NCBI GenBank assembly: GCA_007130155.1 | Contig: SLTB01000024.1 | Location: 1-43,693 of the forward strand | Reading direction: 5' to 3' | Length of the DNA stretch: 43,693 bases | Origin: Pseudomonadales bacterium | Lineage (GTDB): Bacteria; Pseudomonadota; Gammaproteobacteria; Pseudomonadales; Azotimanducaceae | Shown: positions 1-7,289 of the stretch, piece by piece | How positions within the stretch are numbered: the first letter of the stretch is position 1 | How the letters are laid out: each line of letters opens with the position of its first letter | The notes under the pieces: generated by a model | Seen by the model: the letters and a program-made list of their open reading frames with translations, nothing else | Database searches by the model: none | What the model was told of the DNA's origin: nothing | Program-made: the position numbers and the translations under genes

Positions 1-1154
1 AGATCCTCCGCCCATGGCGGTAAATGACGGGGCAGCCGGCACAGGCCCGCCCGGGTCAGAATCGCCAAAGCCGGCACGTCTTCCAGATCGAGTTTGCCGG
101 CAAACAGCAGCCGCAGGCAGTCGGAACGGCCGCTGGCCACCACATGGCTCAGGAAAGTCTGCACCCGCAGCAGGCCATCGAGGTAGACGATGTCCTTGGT
201 GAAGGGCGCCCCGCCTTCAAGCACACCGCCCCGAAAAACCCGGCGCGTGCTCTCGAAGGCCTGTTCAGGCGACGCCCCCCGATCGACGCAATAGCGATGC
301 ACCTCGATGAAGTCCGCGCCGTCCACGGCCATCTGCACCGCCACCACGCGATCGGCGAGCCGGCGAACGCGGTCCAGATCGATGCTACCGCTGATCATCT
401 CCGCGAACACCGCCAGCCCCTCCTGGGTCCGGGTGGTGCCCGGATGACTGGCCGCGAGGATCGGCAACCGGTCCTGCGTGCGGCCATTGAGACCCGTTAT
501 GACATGGACCCAGGCTTCGTGATGCAGCAGCTGCATCATGTCGCGATCGGTGAAGCAAGCCGTACGCCTGAGCCTGATGCGCCGCGGACCAGCCAGGGCA
601 TTGGCGGACAGGTGATCGACCACCTCCACCACCGGAGCATCGGCACCAAGGCGCTCATGGAGCGCGACGCGCATCTGCTCGGCCACCCACGTCGCCAGAT
701 GACAGGCCGGCGCCGGCGCGCCGAGGTCAAGGCGGGCCAGCGACCCGATGGTGCGGTGAAAGAGCTGCGCCAGCTCAAGACAGTTGCTCTCCTCGTCCGG
801 CAACGGATCCCGAGGCGCACCGAAGAGGGCCCTGGAGTGGATCAGGAACTCCGGTGTACCGCGTGTGGCCAGCAGACGGGCACCGCTGGCCACGCGGTCA
901 GCCACCCGCGCCAGCCAGGCATCTACGGGATCATCGTCGGGCCGCAGCTCAGCACGTATGGCATCGAGCCGAGTCAGGGTCGGCGTCGGATCGAACGGCG
1001 GATAGCTGATCTCCGGCAAGCGCTCGCCACGCTGAAGCAGGAAGGCCTCGCGGACCTCTTCCGGCCACTCCAAGCCCCGCAGAATACGCACCGGCCCTTC
1101 GGCTGCCTTCAGCGCTGAAGTCAGGCGCGTGACCCGTTCGCCGTCCACATCCAT
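1..1154 (-). CDS. QEGLA-motif (DUF1704/TIGR02421, MATCAP-like) protein, 3' end cut by window
   Basis: I translated this by hand from the minus strand; it is absent from the ORF track because it runs off the left edge. The frame stays open from ATG at 1154 to base 1, giving about 384 residues. It carries the family's name-giving motif, TQEGLAVF at about residues 243-250, and just before it HEAWVH at 212-217. That is the HExxxH zinc motif of the DUF1704 family, whose eukaryotic members (MATCAP) are tyrosine carboxypeptidases acting on tubulin. Bacterial members are annotated only as flavohemoglobin-expression-modulating proteins and their substrate is unknown. A GGGAGA ribosome site lies about 9 bases upstream of the start. 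The gene is divergent from the acyl-CoA dehydrogenase to its right. The family call is firm; peptidase activity is inferred from the motif. Confidence 0.88.
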   Translation of the reverse strand, partial: MDVDGERVTRLTSALKAAEGPVRILRGLEWPEEVREAFLLQRGERLPEISYPPFDPTPTLTRLDAIRAELRPDDDPVDAWLARVADRVASGARLLATRGTPEFLIHSRALFGAPRDPLPDEESNCLELAQLFHRTIGSLARLDLGAPAPACHLATWVAEQMRVALHERLGADAPVVEVVDHLSANALAGPRRIRLRRTACFTDRDMMQLLHHEAWVHVITGLNGRTQDRLPILAASHPGTTRTQEGLAVFAEMISGSIDLDRVRRLADRVVAVQMAVDGADFIEVHRYCVDRGASPEQAFESTRRVFRGGVLEGGAPFTKDIVYLDGLLRVQTFLSHVVASGRSDCLRLLFAGKLDLEDVPALAILTRAGLCRLPRHLPPWAED

Positions 1155-1237
1155 CAGATCGTTCTCCCTGCCTGCCCGGTGCCACTCATAGCGAATGCGC
1201 CTGTGCATCTTCGAGCGAAATCGCAACGAAAGCGATA

Positions 1238-1277
1238 GGGAGGCTCTGAACCGGGTTCACCCCGCTCAGAGCCTCCC
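1238..1277. repeat. Perfect 12-bp inverted repeat (hairpin) abutting MITE-like copy A
   Basis: GGGAGGCTCTGA at 1238-1249 and its exact complement TCAGAGCCTCCC at 1266-1277 flank a 16-base loop. No T-run follows on either side, so a classical intrinsic terminator is not supported. It ends one base before repeat copy A. Confidence 0.6.
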
Positions 1278-1278
1278 C

Positions 1279-1519
1279 AGCCCGCAAATCTCACCGATTC
1301 ACAGCTGCGGACGCGGAGCTACCGGCAAATCCTGCCGGTCCGCCGCTGCGGTTGCGCTGTTGCGCACCATCCATGGTGCGCATGGTGCGCGCCCTGCGGG
1401 CGCATTGCGTGCGACGCGATTCGCGCCCGGCGAATCGCTCGGTCCGGGTGCTGTTGCGCGCCTTGTCTTTACCGGCATTTCCACGCCCTCGCTTCGCGCA
1501 TCGGTGAGACATGCGGGCT
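1279..1519 (-). repeat. MITE-like intergenic element, copy A (reverse orientation)
   Basis: This is one of four related 240-270 bp sequences in the window. The others are at 5533-5799, 7819-8075 and 29967-30236. Its ends are inverted repeats: AGCCCGCAAATCTCACCGAT at the left and the matching ATCGGTGAGAC-ATGCGGGCT at the right. Copy A lies in the opposite orientation to the others. Internally it shares the GATTCGC-cgggc-GCGAATC hairpin and the GTGCGC-rich block. There is no credible coding capacity. It fills most of the divergent gap between the DUF1704 gene and the acyl-CoA dehydrogenase; I see no other gene in that gap (1155-1620). Confidence 0.85.
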
Positions 1520-1620
1520 AGCAGTTGATCCTGCAGGGCTGCGCACCTGGACGGCGCTCGAGAGCAGAATGGTATGCTCCGCCACCTCGTCGCGGGCCAT
1601 TGCAAGAAGTGGAGGAGCAC

Positions 1621-2766
1621 ATGCACTACCAGTCACCCTGGATGAACGACGAACTGGCGATGCTCGCCGATGCCGCGAGCCGCTTCTTCGAGAAGGAATT
1701 CGCGCCTCACCTGCCCCGCTGGAACGACGATGGCGTCGTTGGCCGCGAAGCCTGGCTGAAGGCCGGTGAAGCCGGCCTGCTCTGCGCCGAGATACCCGCC
1801 GAATACGGCGGCGGCGGCGGCGACTACCGCCACGAGACCGTGATCATGGAAGCCCAGAATCGCCTCGGCCTCGGCGGCTTCGGCAATCAGGTGCACTCCA
1901 CCATCGTCGCCCCCTACATCCGCCATTACGGCAGCGAAGAACAGAAGCAGCGCTGGCTGCCGAAGATGGCCAGCGGTGAACTCGTCGGCGCCATCGCCAT
2001 GACTGAGCCCGATACCGGATCGGACCTGCAGGCCGTCAAGGCCACCGCCGTCCTCGACGGCAACGAGTACGTCATCAACGGCTCGAAGACCTACATCACC
2101 AACGGCCAGACCGCCAACCTGATCATCGTGGTGGCCAAGACCGACCCCAAACTCGGCGCCAAGGGCATTTCCCTGATCGTGGTGGAAACCGATGCGGCAG
2201 AGGGCTTCCAGCGCGGGCGCAACCTCGACAAGATCGGCCAGCCGTCTGCAGACACCTCCGAATTGTTCTTCAATGACGTCCGAGTTCCCGCCACCAATCT
2301 GCTCGGACCCGAACCAGGGCGCGGCTTCGGCATGCTCATGGAGCAACTGCCCCAGGAAAGGCTGAACATTGCCCAGGCTGCCGTGGTCGCCATGGAGCGC
2401 GCCGTGGATCTCACCATCGACTTCGTCAAGCAGCGCAAGGCCTTCGGCAAGACCGTGTTCGACTTCCAGAACACCCAGTTCAAGCTTGCCGAGTGCAAGA
2501 CCAAGGCAACCATTGCCCGGACCTTCGTCGACAACTGTCTGCTCTGGCACCTCGAGGGCAAGCTCGATGCCACCACGGCGTCCATGGCCAAGTACTGGTG
2601 TACCGACACCCAGGGCGAGATCATCGACGAGTGTGTCCAGCTCCACGGCGGCGCCGGCTACATGAGTGAGTATCCCATCGCACAGATGTACGCTGATGCC
2701 CGCGTGCAGCGCATCTACGGCGGTACCAACGAAATCATGAAGGTGCTTATCAGCCGTTCGCTGTAG
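1621..2766 (+). CDS. Acyl-CoA dehydrogenase, long-chain (LCAD/ACADL) type
   Basis: A flavoprotein of 381 residues catalysing alpha,beta-dehydrogenation of acyl-CoA, the first step of beta-oxidation; a cytosolic FAD homotetramer or dimer in the family. The order of blocks is typical: N-terminal helical domain, GAIAMTEPDTGSDL (FAD/substrate strand), and the C-terminal helical bundle ending RIYGGTNEIM. The usual medium-chain catalytic Glu (YEG) is Gly here. Instead LPQERL carries a Glu at about residue 246, the position used in long-chain and isovaleryl-CoA dehydrogenases. The C-terminal half strongly resembles mammalian ACADL (KQRKAFGKTV, CVQLHGG). I start at 1621, not at the track's 1525, because GGAGG sits 5 bases before this ATG and the family begins here. 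Exact chain-length preference is not readable. Confidence 0.93.
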   Translation: MHYQSPWMNDELAMLADAASRFFEKEFAPHLPRWNDDGVVGREAWLKAGEAGLLCAEIPAEYGGGGGDYRHETVIMEAQNRLGLGGFGNQVHSTIVAPYIRHYGSEEQKQRWLPKMASGELVGAIAMTEPDTGSDLQAVKATAVLDGNEYVINGSKTYITNGQTANLIIVVAKTDPKLGAKGISLIVVETDAAEGFQRGRNLDKIGQPSADTSELFFNDVRVPATNLLGPEPGRGFGMLMEQLPQERLNIAQAAVVAMERAVDLTIDFVKQRKAFGKTVFDFQNTQFKLAECKTKATIARTFVDNCLLWHLEGKLDATTASMAKYWCTDTQGEIIDECVQLHGGAGYMSEYPIAQMYADARVQRIYGGTNEIMKVLISRSL

Positions 2767-3107
2767 GCGCCCGGCAGCGGGCTCGGCGCTGTCCCGAGGC
2801 GCTGTCCCGAGGCGCTGTCCCGAAAGGAACGTTCGATTTCCGCGTGGCGATGGCACCGGATCGGCAGGCCCGATCGCGTGCGATTGATCCGCACACCGGC
2901 GGCGAGCCTGCGCCGCGTACACGCGTGATCCGCATGCGGCTCCCTCACAGGAGGGGGTTCTGTAGGCCCGACCGTGTAAGGTCGGCAAGGTTGCGGCGCG
3001 CACGCGCGCTCGCCCACAGGAGGGGGTTCCATTGAGCTGATCCCATCGCTACTGCCAGCCTGCTATGCTCAGCCGCCACGGGCACCGTATCCAAGGAAGC
3101 ACTACCA
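2767..3107. other. Gene-free gap with short repeats and a GTAG-headed hairpin
   Basis: No credible gene lies between the acyl-CoA dehydrogenase and the photolyase fusion. The gap holds the 13-bp triplication at 2785-2823, two copies of CACAGGAGGGGGTTC (2946-2960 and 3015-3029), and a 6-bp hairpin CCGACC-GTGTAA-GGTCGG (2968-2985) headed by TGTAGGC, which recalls GTAG-type REP elements. An extended -10-like TGCTATGCT at 3061-3069 could serve the photolyase, but I see no good -35. Confidence 0.6.
2785..2823 (+). repeat. Perfect 13-bp tandem repeat, 3 copies
   Basis: GGCGCTGTCCCGA is repeated three times head to tail without mismatch, starting about 18 bases after the acyl-CoA dehydrogenase stop codon. 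No function is evident. The unit count is likely to vary between strains by slippage. Confidence 0.9.
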
Positions 3108-5534
3108 GTGCCCAGGCCTCTCGATCTCCTGCCCGTCTGGCTGCGCGAACGCAGCCTCGCCCTGAACGATCATGGCACGAAGCCCGAGCGCCCCATGGTG
3201 CTCTACTGGATGCGCGTCGCCATGCGCAGCGAAGAGAATCCCGCCCTGGAAGCCGCGCTGACGCTGGCCCACGCTCTCCGCCGGCCGCTGCTGGTCTATC
3301 AGGGCCTTTCGGAACGCTATCCCTTCGCCTCGGACCGCCACCATCGATTCATTCTCGAAGGCGCTCGGGATGTCGCATCGGCGCTGGCAGAGCGCGGCGT
3401 GGCCTATGCCTTTCACCTCGAAAGACCGGGCCATCGAGCTGATCATCTCCTGACGCTGGCAGCCCGGAGCGCGGCCGTGGTCACGGAGATCTTCCCCTGG
3501 AAGCCGCTGGCGGACTGGACGTCGACCTTGGCACGAAGCGCTGACTGCACCGTGATGGCCGTGGACAGCAGTTGCCTCGTTCCCATGCCGCTGGTCGACG
3601 CCAGAAGCTGCGACCGAGCCTTCCGCTTCCGGGATGCCACCGCCAATCTGCGCCGCAAGGCACTCCAAGCGCCGAGCATCGCCCCTCTGCCAGCGGTACC
3701 CGGAGCACTGCCGAAGCTGCCCTTTGAACCGGTGAGCCTCGAGCAGGCGGATCTGGCTATGCTGATCGCCAGCTGCGAGATCGATCACACAGTAGCCCCT
3801 GTGCCTCATACGCCGGGCGGCAGCCGTGCCGCAGAGAAGCGATGGCAGTCGTTCAGGGATCAGCGCCTCGTCCGCTACCACCGCCAGCGCAACGATCCCC
3901 TCGCAGATGGCGTCAGCCGGCTCTCGGCTTATCTACACTATGGGCAGATCTCCCCTTTCACGGTGGCCAGAGACGCCGTCGCCACAGGCGATGCAGGCGC
4001 CGAAAAGTTCCTCGATGAACTCCTGGTCTGGCGCGAACTCGCCTGGGCGTTCTGCTTTCATCACCCGCAGCACGAAAAGCTGTCAGCCCTGCCCGAATGG
4101 GCACGGGCCACGCTCGAGACCCATCGCCAGGACCGCCGTTCGGCGCTCCACGACTGGGAAACCCTGGCCCGCGGGCGCAGCGGCGACGGGCTCTGGGACG
4201 CGGCCCAGCGCTCCCTGCTCATCCATGGCGAACTGCACAACAATGTGCGCATGACCTGGGGCAAGGCACTGCTCAAGTGGACGCCCGATGCCAGGACCGC
4301 CCTGACCCGTCTGATCGACCTCAACCACCGCTATGCCCTCGACGGCCGCGACCCCAACTCCTACGCCGGCATCCTCTGGTGCCTCGGGCTCTTCGACCGT
4401 CCTTTCCAACCGGAACAGGCGATCCTTGGCAGCGTGCGCGATCGTGACACCCAGGACCACGCCATGCGCCTGGACGTCACCGCCTATGGGGCACATACGC
4501 AACGCAGTGCCCTCGACGCACCTCCTTCCGTGGCCATGGTCGGCGCCGGCGTCGGTGGTCTCTTTGCGGCTCGGAGCCTCATGGATCATGGCTTGGCCAT
4601 CCAACTCATCGACAAGGGCCGCCAACCCGGCGGTCGCTGTGCCACCCGAACCTCCCGCCACGGGCATGGAGAGGGATTCGACCACGGTGTCCCGGCCTTC
4701 ACGCTGACGGACCGACGTCTGACACCCTATGCCGATGCCTGGGAGGATCGGGGCCTGATTCGCCGCTGGCTGCCACGGGAGGGGGATGCGCTTTGGGTCG
4801 CAGTACCTGACGCCAATGCCCTGGCACGGCACCTCGCTGCCGATGTCGCGCCTCGCCTGACTTGCAAGGCCACGCGAGTGACTCGCGTGGAAGGTCAGTG
4901 GCAGGTGTTTGCCGGCGCGGAGCGGGTGGCGGGTCCCTGCGAGGCGCTGCTGCTGAATATGCCGCCTGCTCAGGCCGCCCGCCTGCTGGCCACCACTGAG
5001 CAGCCTGATCTCATGGCCATCGCCGACGCCCTGGCCGCCATACCGATGGCGCCGGTCTGGACCGCCATGCTGAAGACGGAGGCCAGCTGCAACCCGGGCT
5101 TCGATCTGCTGCGACCAGTGACCGGCCCCATCGCCCTGGCCTGCCGCGAAGCGGCCAAGCCGGGCCGATCCCATCAGGGCTGCTTCACCTTTCATGCCAC
5201 AGCGGCATTCAGCGAAGAACATCTCGATGCCAGCCCCGAACGCGTGGCGAGCCTGCTGGCGCCTGCAGTGAGCCAGCTGCTTGGAATATCCATCCTCCCC
5301 CACGACCTGCGTTGCCATCGCTGGCGCTACGCTCACAGCACGGGGCCCGCCGACGATCACTTCAGCCAACCCGGAATCGGCCTGTATTTCTGCGGCGATT
5401 GGCTCTCTGCCGCAGGCGGCATCGAAGGCGCGCTGCTGTCAGGCGCCGCGGCAGCCGGGCGGCTGCTCGGCGCCCCGCCGCAGGGCCCAGCCCCAGCGAG
5501 GGGGCACCCACCTGAGCAGGCCTCACTGTTCTAG
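3108..5534 (+). CDS. Class II DNA photolyase fused to renalase-like FAD/NAD(P) oxidoreductase
   Basis: An 808-residue two-domain flavoprotein. Residues 1 to about 465 are a photolyase of the class II (CPD) type: N-terminal VLYWM and ENPAL, then YLHYGQISP, FLDELLVWRELAWAF and LDGRDPNSYAGILW, which line the FAD and DNA-lesion site in the family. From about residue 473 a second domain opens with the dinucleotide motif VAMVGAGVGGLFAA, followed by PGGRCATR and FDHG, as in the renalase/COG3380 amine-oxidase-like family. It closes with YFCGDWLSAAGGIEGALLSG, the FAD-binding C-terminal motif. The start is GTG, with AAGGAAG 8 bases upstream. Family knowledge predicts light-driven repair of pyrimidine dimers; the role of the second domain is unknown, and reduction of the photolyase flavin is only a guess. 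The stop codon overlaps the first bases of repeat copy B. Confidence 0.9.
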   Translation: MPRPLDLLPVWLRERSLALNDHGTKPERPMVLYWMRVAMRSEENPALEAALTLAHALRRPLLVYQGLSERYPFASDRHHRFILEGARDVASALAERGVAYAFHLERPGHRADHLLTLAARSAAVVTEIFPWKPLADWTSTLARSADCTVMAVDSSCLVPMPLVDARSCDRAFRFRDATANLRRKALQAPSIAPLPAVPGALPKLPFEPVSLEQADLAMLIASCEIDHTVAPVPHTPGGSRAAEKRWQSFRDQRLVRYHRQRNDPLADGVSRLSAYLHYGQISPFTVARDAVATGDAGAEKFLDELLVWRELAWAFCFHHPQHEKLSALPEWARATLETHRQDRRSALHDWETLARGRSGDGLWDAAQRSLLIHGELHNNVRMTWGKALLKWTPDARTALTRLIDLNHRYALDGRDPNSYAGILWCLGLFDRPFQPEQAILGSVRDRDTQDHAMRLDVTAYGAHTQRSALDAPPSVAMVGAGVGGLFAARSLMDHGLAIQLIDKGRQPGGRCATRTSRHGHGEGFDHGVPAFTLTDRRLTPYADAWEDRGLIRRWLPREGDALWVAVPDANALARHLAADVAPRLTCKATRVTRVEGQWQVFAGAERVAGPCEALLLNMPPAQAARLLATTEQPDLMAIADALAAIPMAPVWTAMLKTEASCNPGFDLLRPVTGPIALACREAAKPGRSHQGCFTFHATAAFSEEHLDASPERVASLLAPAVSQLLGISILPHDLRCHRWRYAHSTGPADDHFSQPGIGLYFCGDWLSAAGGIEGALLSGAAAAGRLLGAPPQGPAPARGHPPEQASLF

Positions 5535-5799
5535 CCCGCATATCTCACCGATGCGCGAAGCGAGGGCGTGGAGATGTCGGAAAAGACAAGGCGCGCGCCA
5601 GTTCGGGCGCGCAGGCGCACTTGACAGTACGTCGACTGATTCGCCGGGAGCGAATCGGGTCGCATGCAGTGCGCCCGCAGGGTGCGCGCCAGGGAAGGCG
5701 CGCAACAGCACCCGGACCGAGCGCAACCGCACCGGCGGACCGGCAGGATTTGCCGGCATATCCGCGTCCGCAGCCGTGAATCGGTGAGATTTGCGGGCC
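5533..5799 (+). repeat. MITE-like intergenic element, copy B
   Basis: It begins AGCCCGCATATCTCACCGAT and ends ATCGGTGAGATTTGCGGGC, so its ends are inverted repeats matching copies A, C and D. It lies so close to the photolyase that its first two bases complete that gene's TAG stop codon. At its right end it abuts and overlaps by a few bases the second element type (5796-5968). The left flank is CTAG and the right flank CCAG. Confidence 0.87.
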
Positions 5800-5968
5800 A
5801 GGAGTCTGCGCGGTAGGACTGAGCGCATGCGAGACGTTCCCCATTTGAGGCCGATTCGACGCCCGATTGAGGAGCGTAGTGCTGCCAAGTGACGAAACGG
5901 GGCGATCGTAGCGAGCCGAAGTGGGGGCGCCGCAGCGCGTTCACATTCTACCGCGCAGACTCCTGGCC
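5796..5968 (+). repeat. Second MITE-like element with perfect 20-bp terminal inverted repeats, copy 1
   Basis: GGCCAGGAGTCTGCGCGGTA at the left end is exactly complementary to TACCGCGCAGACTCCTGGCC at the right end, with about 130 bp between. The interior (GCATGCGAGACG, GAGGCC-ATTC-ACGCC, GGCGATC, GCCGC-GCG-TTCAC) is shared in the same order with a diverged copy at 14905-15120. It has no coding capacity. Confidence 0.85.
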
Positions 5969-6075
5969 ACAGCTACTTTGTGGGGGTTGCCAAGAAAGCT
6001 TCGTCCACGCTGACGCGGACAACATGCGATTCGATGGACGAGGCCAGGCCTTGTGGGCGCATTCTGCCTGGCCGC

Positions 6076-6120
6076 AGCGCCTGACGGCGCTGATCGCCCC
6101 CAATGGGGGCTCCCACAAGG
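6076..6120 (+). repeat. REP-like double hairpin
   Basis: Two adjacent perfect stems: CAGCGCC-TGAC-GGCGCTG and GCCCCC-AAT-GGGGGC, followed by TCCCACA. Almost the same 44 bases recur at 30291-30334, and the GTGGGAGC head recurs at 17488-17550 and 38974-39021. This matches the general form of gammaproteobacterial REP elements, which are moved by RAYT transposases. Confidence 0.75.
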
Positions 6121-6241
6121 ACAGTGCCGGCACCCGGCACATCGTCTGGTCAGAGGTCGTGGAAGCAAGCAGTGCGGGCTCACGAGGACAACGCCGGAAC
6201 CCGGCAACTAATCTGGTCAAAGGTCGTGGAAGCGCGCAGTG
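6118..6241 (+). repeat. Imperfect 57-bp direct repeat, two copies (period 67)
   Basis: The block from AGGACA through TCTGGTCA, AGGTCGTGGAAGC and GCAGTG occurs at 6118-6174 and again at 6185-6241 with about ten mismatches. It lies in the gap upstream of the CDF transporter, directly after the REP-like hairpin. The rest of this gap (5969-6392) shows no gene I can support. Confidence 0.8.
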
Positions 6242-6392
6242 TGCGCGATCGCCCCCAGTGCGCGCCACAAGCGCGTCACGCAAGCATGCTCCACGCTCTT
6301 CTCGAATCGTTGAGCTGGTCTTGTTCCACAAGAACGGACCCGGCGCAGGGGCAATGATACCGGCGTACTGCGATGACAGCTATGCTCTGACC

Positions 6393-7289
6393 ATGGCCCA
6401 CGGACACCACCATCACGACACCTCCGCCGACGGCCAGCGCGCCCTGGGCTGGACGCTGCTGCTGGTCTTCAGTTTCATGGCCGTCGAGGTCGTCGGCGCG
6501 CTGATCTCCGGCTCCCTCGCCCTGCTCGCAGATGCTGCCCACACCCTCACCGACAGCGCCGCATTGGCGTTGGCCTGGCTTGGCTTCCTGGTGGCCAGAC
6601 GGACGGCCGATGCCGCCCGAAGCTTTGGCTATGCGCGCTTCGAGGTCCTCGCCGGAGCCTTCAATGGTCTGGCCATGGTGGCCATTATAGGCTTCATAGT
6701 CATCGAGGCCTTCGCCCGTCTGAATGCGCCGCAGCCGGTTCTGCCGATGCCCATGATCGTCATCGGCTGCCTGGGCGCTGCGGTCAATCTGATCGCCTAT
6801 CGCCTGCTGCACGGCAGCTCGGACCACATCAACGTCCGCGCTGCGATGCTGCACGTGCTCGGCGACCTGCTGGGCTCCGTGGCGACGGTCATCGCCGGCG
6901 TCGTCATCCTACTCACCGGCTGGATGCCCATTGATCCGCTGCTGTCGCTGCTGGTGGCAGTACTGGTTCTGCGCAGCGCCATCGGACTGCTGCGCCAGGC
7001 CGGCCATATTCTGCTCGAAGGCACCCCCAGCGAAATCGACCCGAAACTTCTCGGTGACGCCCTCAGGGAAAGCATTCCCGGCGTCCGCGACGTTCATCAC
7101 GTCCACGTCTGGTCACTCAGCTCCGGCCACCATCTCGCCACCATGCACATTCGCGTCACCGAAGGTACCGACCACGGCGCCTTGCTGCCGGAGGTCAAAC
7201 GCCTGCTGCATGAGCGTTTCGAACTGGCGCACACCACGGTTCAGGTCTGCCCGGAAGATTGCCCGGATGCCACCGACCACAGCGCCTGA
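6393..7289 (+). CDS. Cation diffusion facilitator (CzcD/ZitB-like) metal exporter
   Basis: A 298-residue inner-membrane exporter of Zn2+ and similar ions, driven by proton antiport in this family. The N-terminus is a metal-binding His stretch (HGHHHHD). Six hydrophobic helices follow. The two intramembrane metal-site motifs are visible: LADAAHTLTDS (HxxxD) in helix 2 and HVLGDLLGS in helix 5. A cytoplasmic C-terminal ferredoxin-like domain includes VHHVHVWSL and the terminal CPEDCPD. The ORF track extends to 5889 through repeat DNA, which I reject. I chose the ATG before AHGHHHH; ATG at 6354 (weak AGGGG site) is an alternative adding 13 residues. The 3' end overlaps the convergent thpR by 49 bases. 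Confidence 0.9.
   Translation: MAHGHHHHDTSADGQRALGWTLLLVFSFMAVEVVGALISGSLALLADAAHTLTDSAALALAWLGFLVARRTADAARSFGYARFEVLAGAFNGLAMVAIIGFIVIEAFARLNAPQPVLPMPMIVIGCLGAAVNLIAYRLLHGSSDHINVRAAMLHVLGDLLGSVATVIAGVVILLTGWMPIDPLLSLLVAVLVLRSAIGLLRQAGHILLEGTPSEIDPKLLGDALRESIPGVRDVHHVHVWSLSSGHHLATMHIRVTEGTDHGALLPEVKRLLHERFELAHTTVQVCPEDCPDATDHSA

Noticed and set aside
24-1118. 364-residue plus-strand ORF at the left edge
   Set aside because: It is antisense to the DUF1704 gene, whose motifs (HEAWVH, QEGLA) are clear on the minus strand.
1633-3003. 456-residue minus-strand ORF
   Set aside because: It is a shadow of the acyl-CoA dehydrogenase; GC-rich codon structure keeps the opposite strand open.
4083-5369. 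428-residue minus-strand ORF inside the photolyase fusion
   Set aside because: It has no family motifs; it is antisense to a gene with strong motifs throughout.
5281-5787. Small ORFs with shared peptide words (ARQFGRAG, TDSPGANRV) in the four MITE-like copies
   Set aside because: The similarity follows from DNA repeat identity. The frames differ in start and end, and the same words appear in several frames, so there is no sign of a conserved protein.
5889-6392. 168-residue N-terminal extension of the CDF transporter
   Set aside because: It runs through the second MITE-like element and a REP, and lacks any family similarity; the metal-binding HGHHHH start lies downstream.
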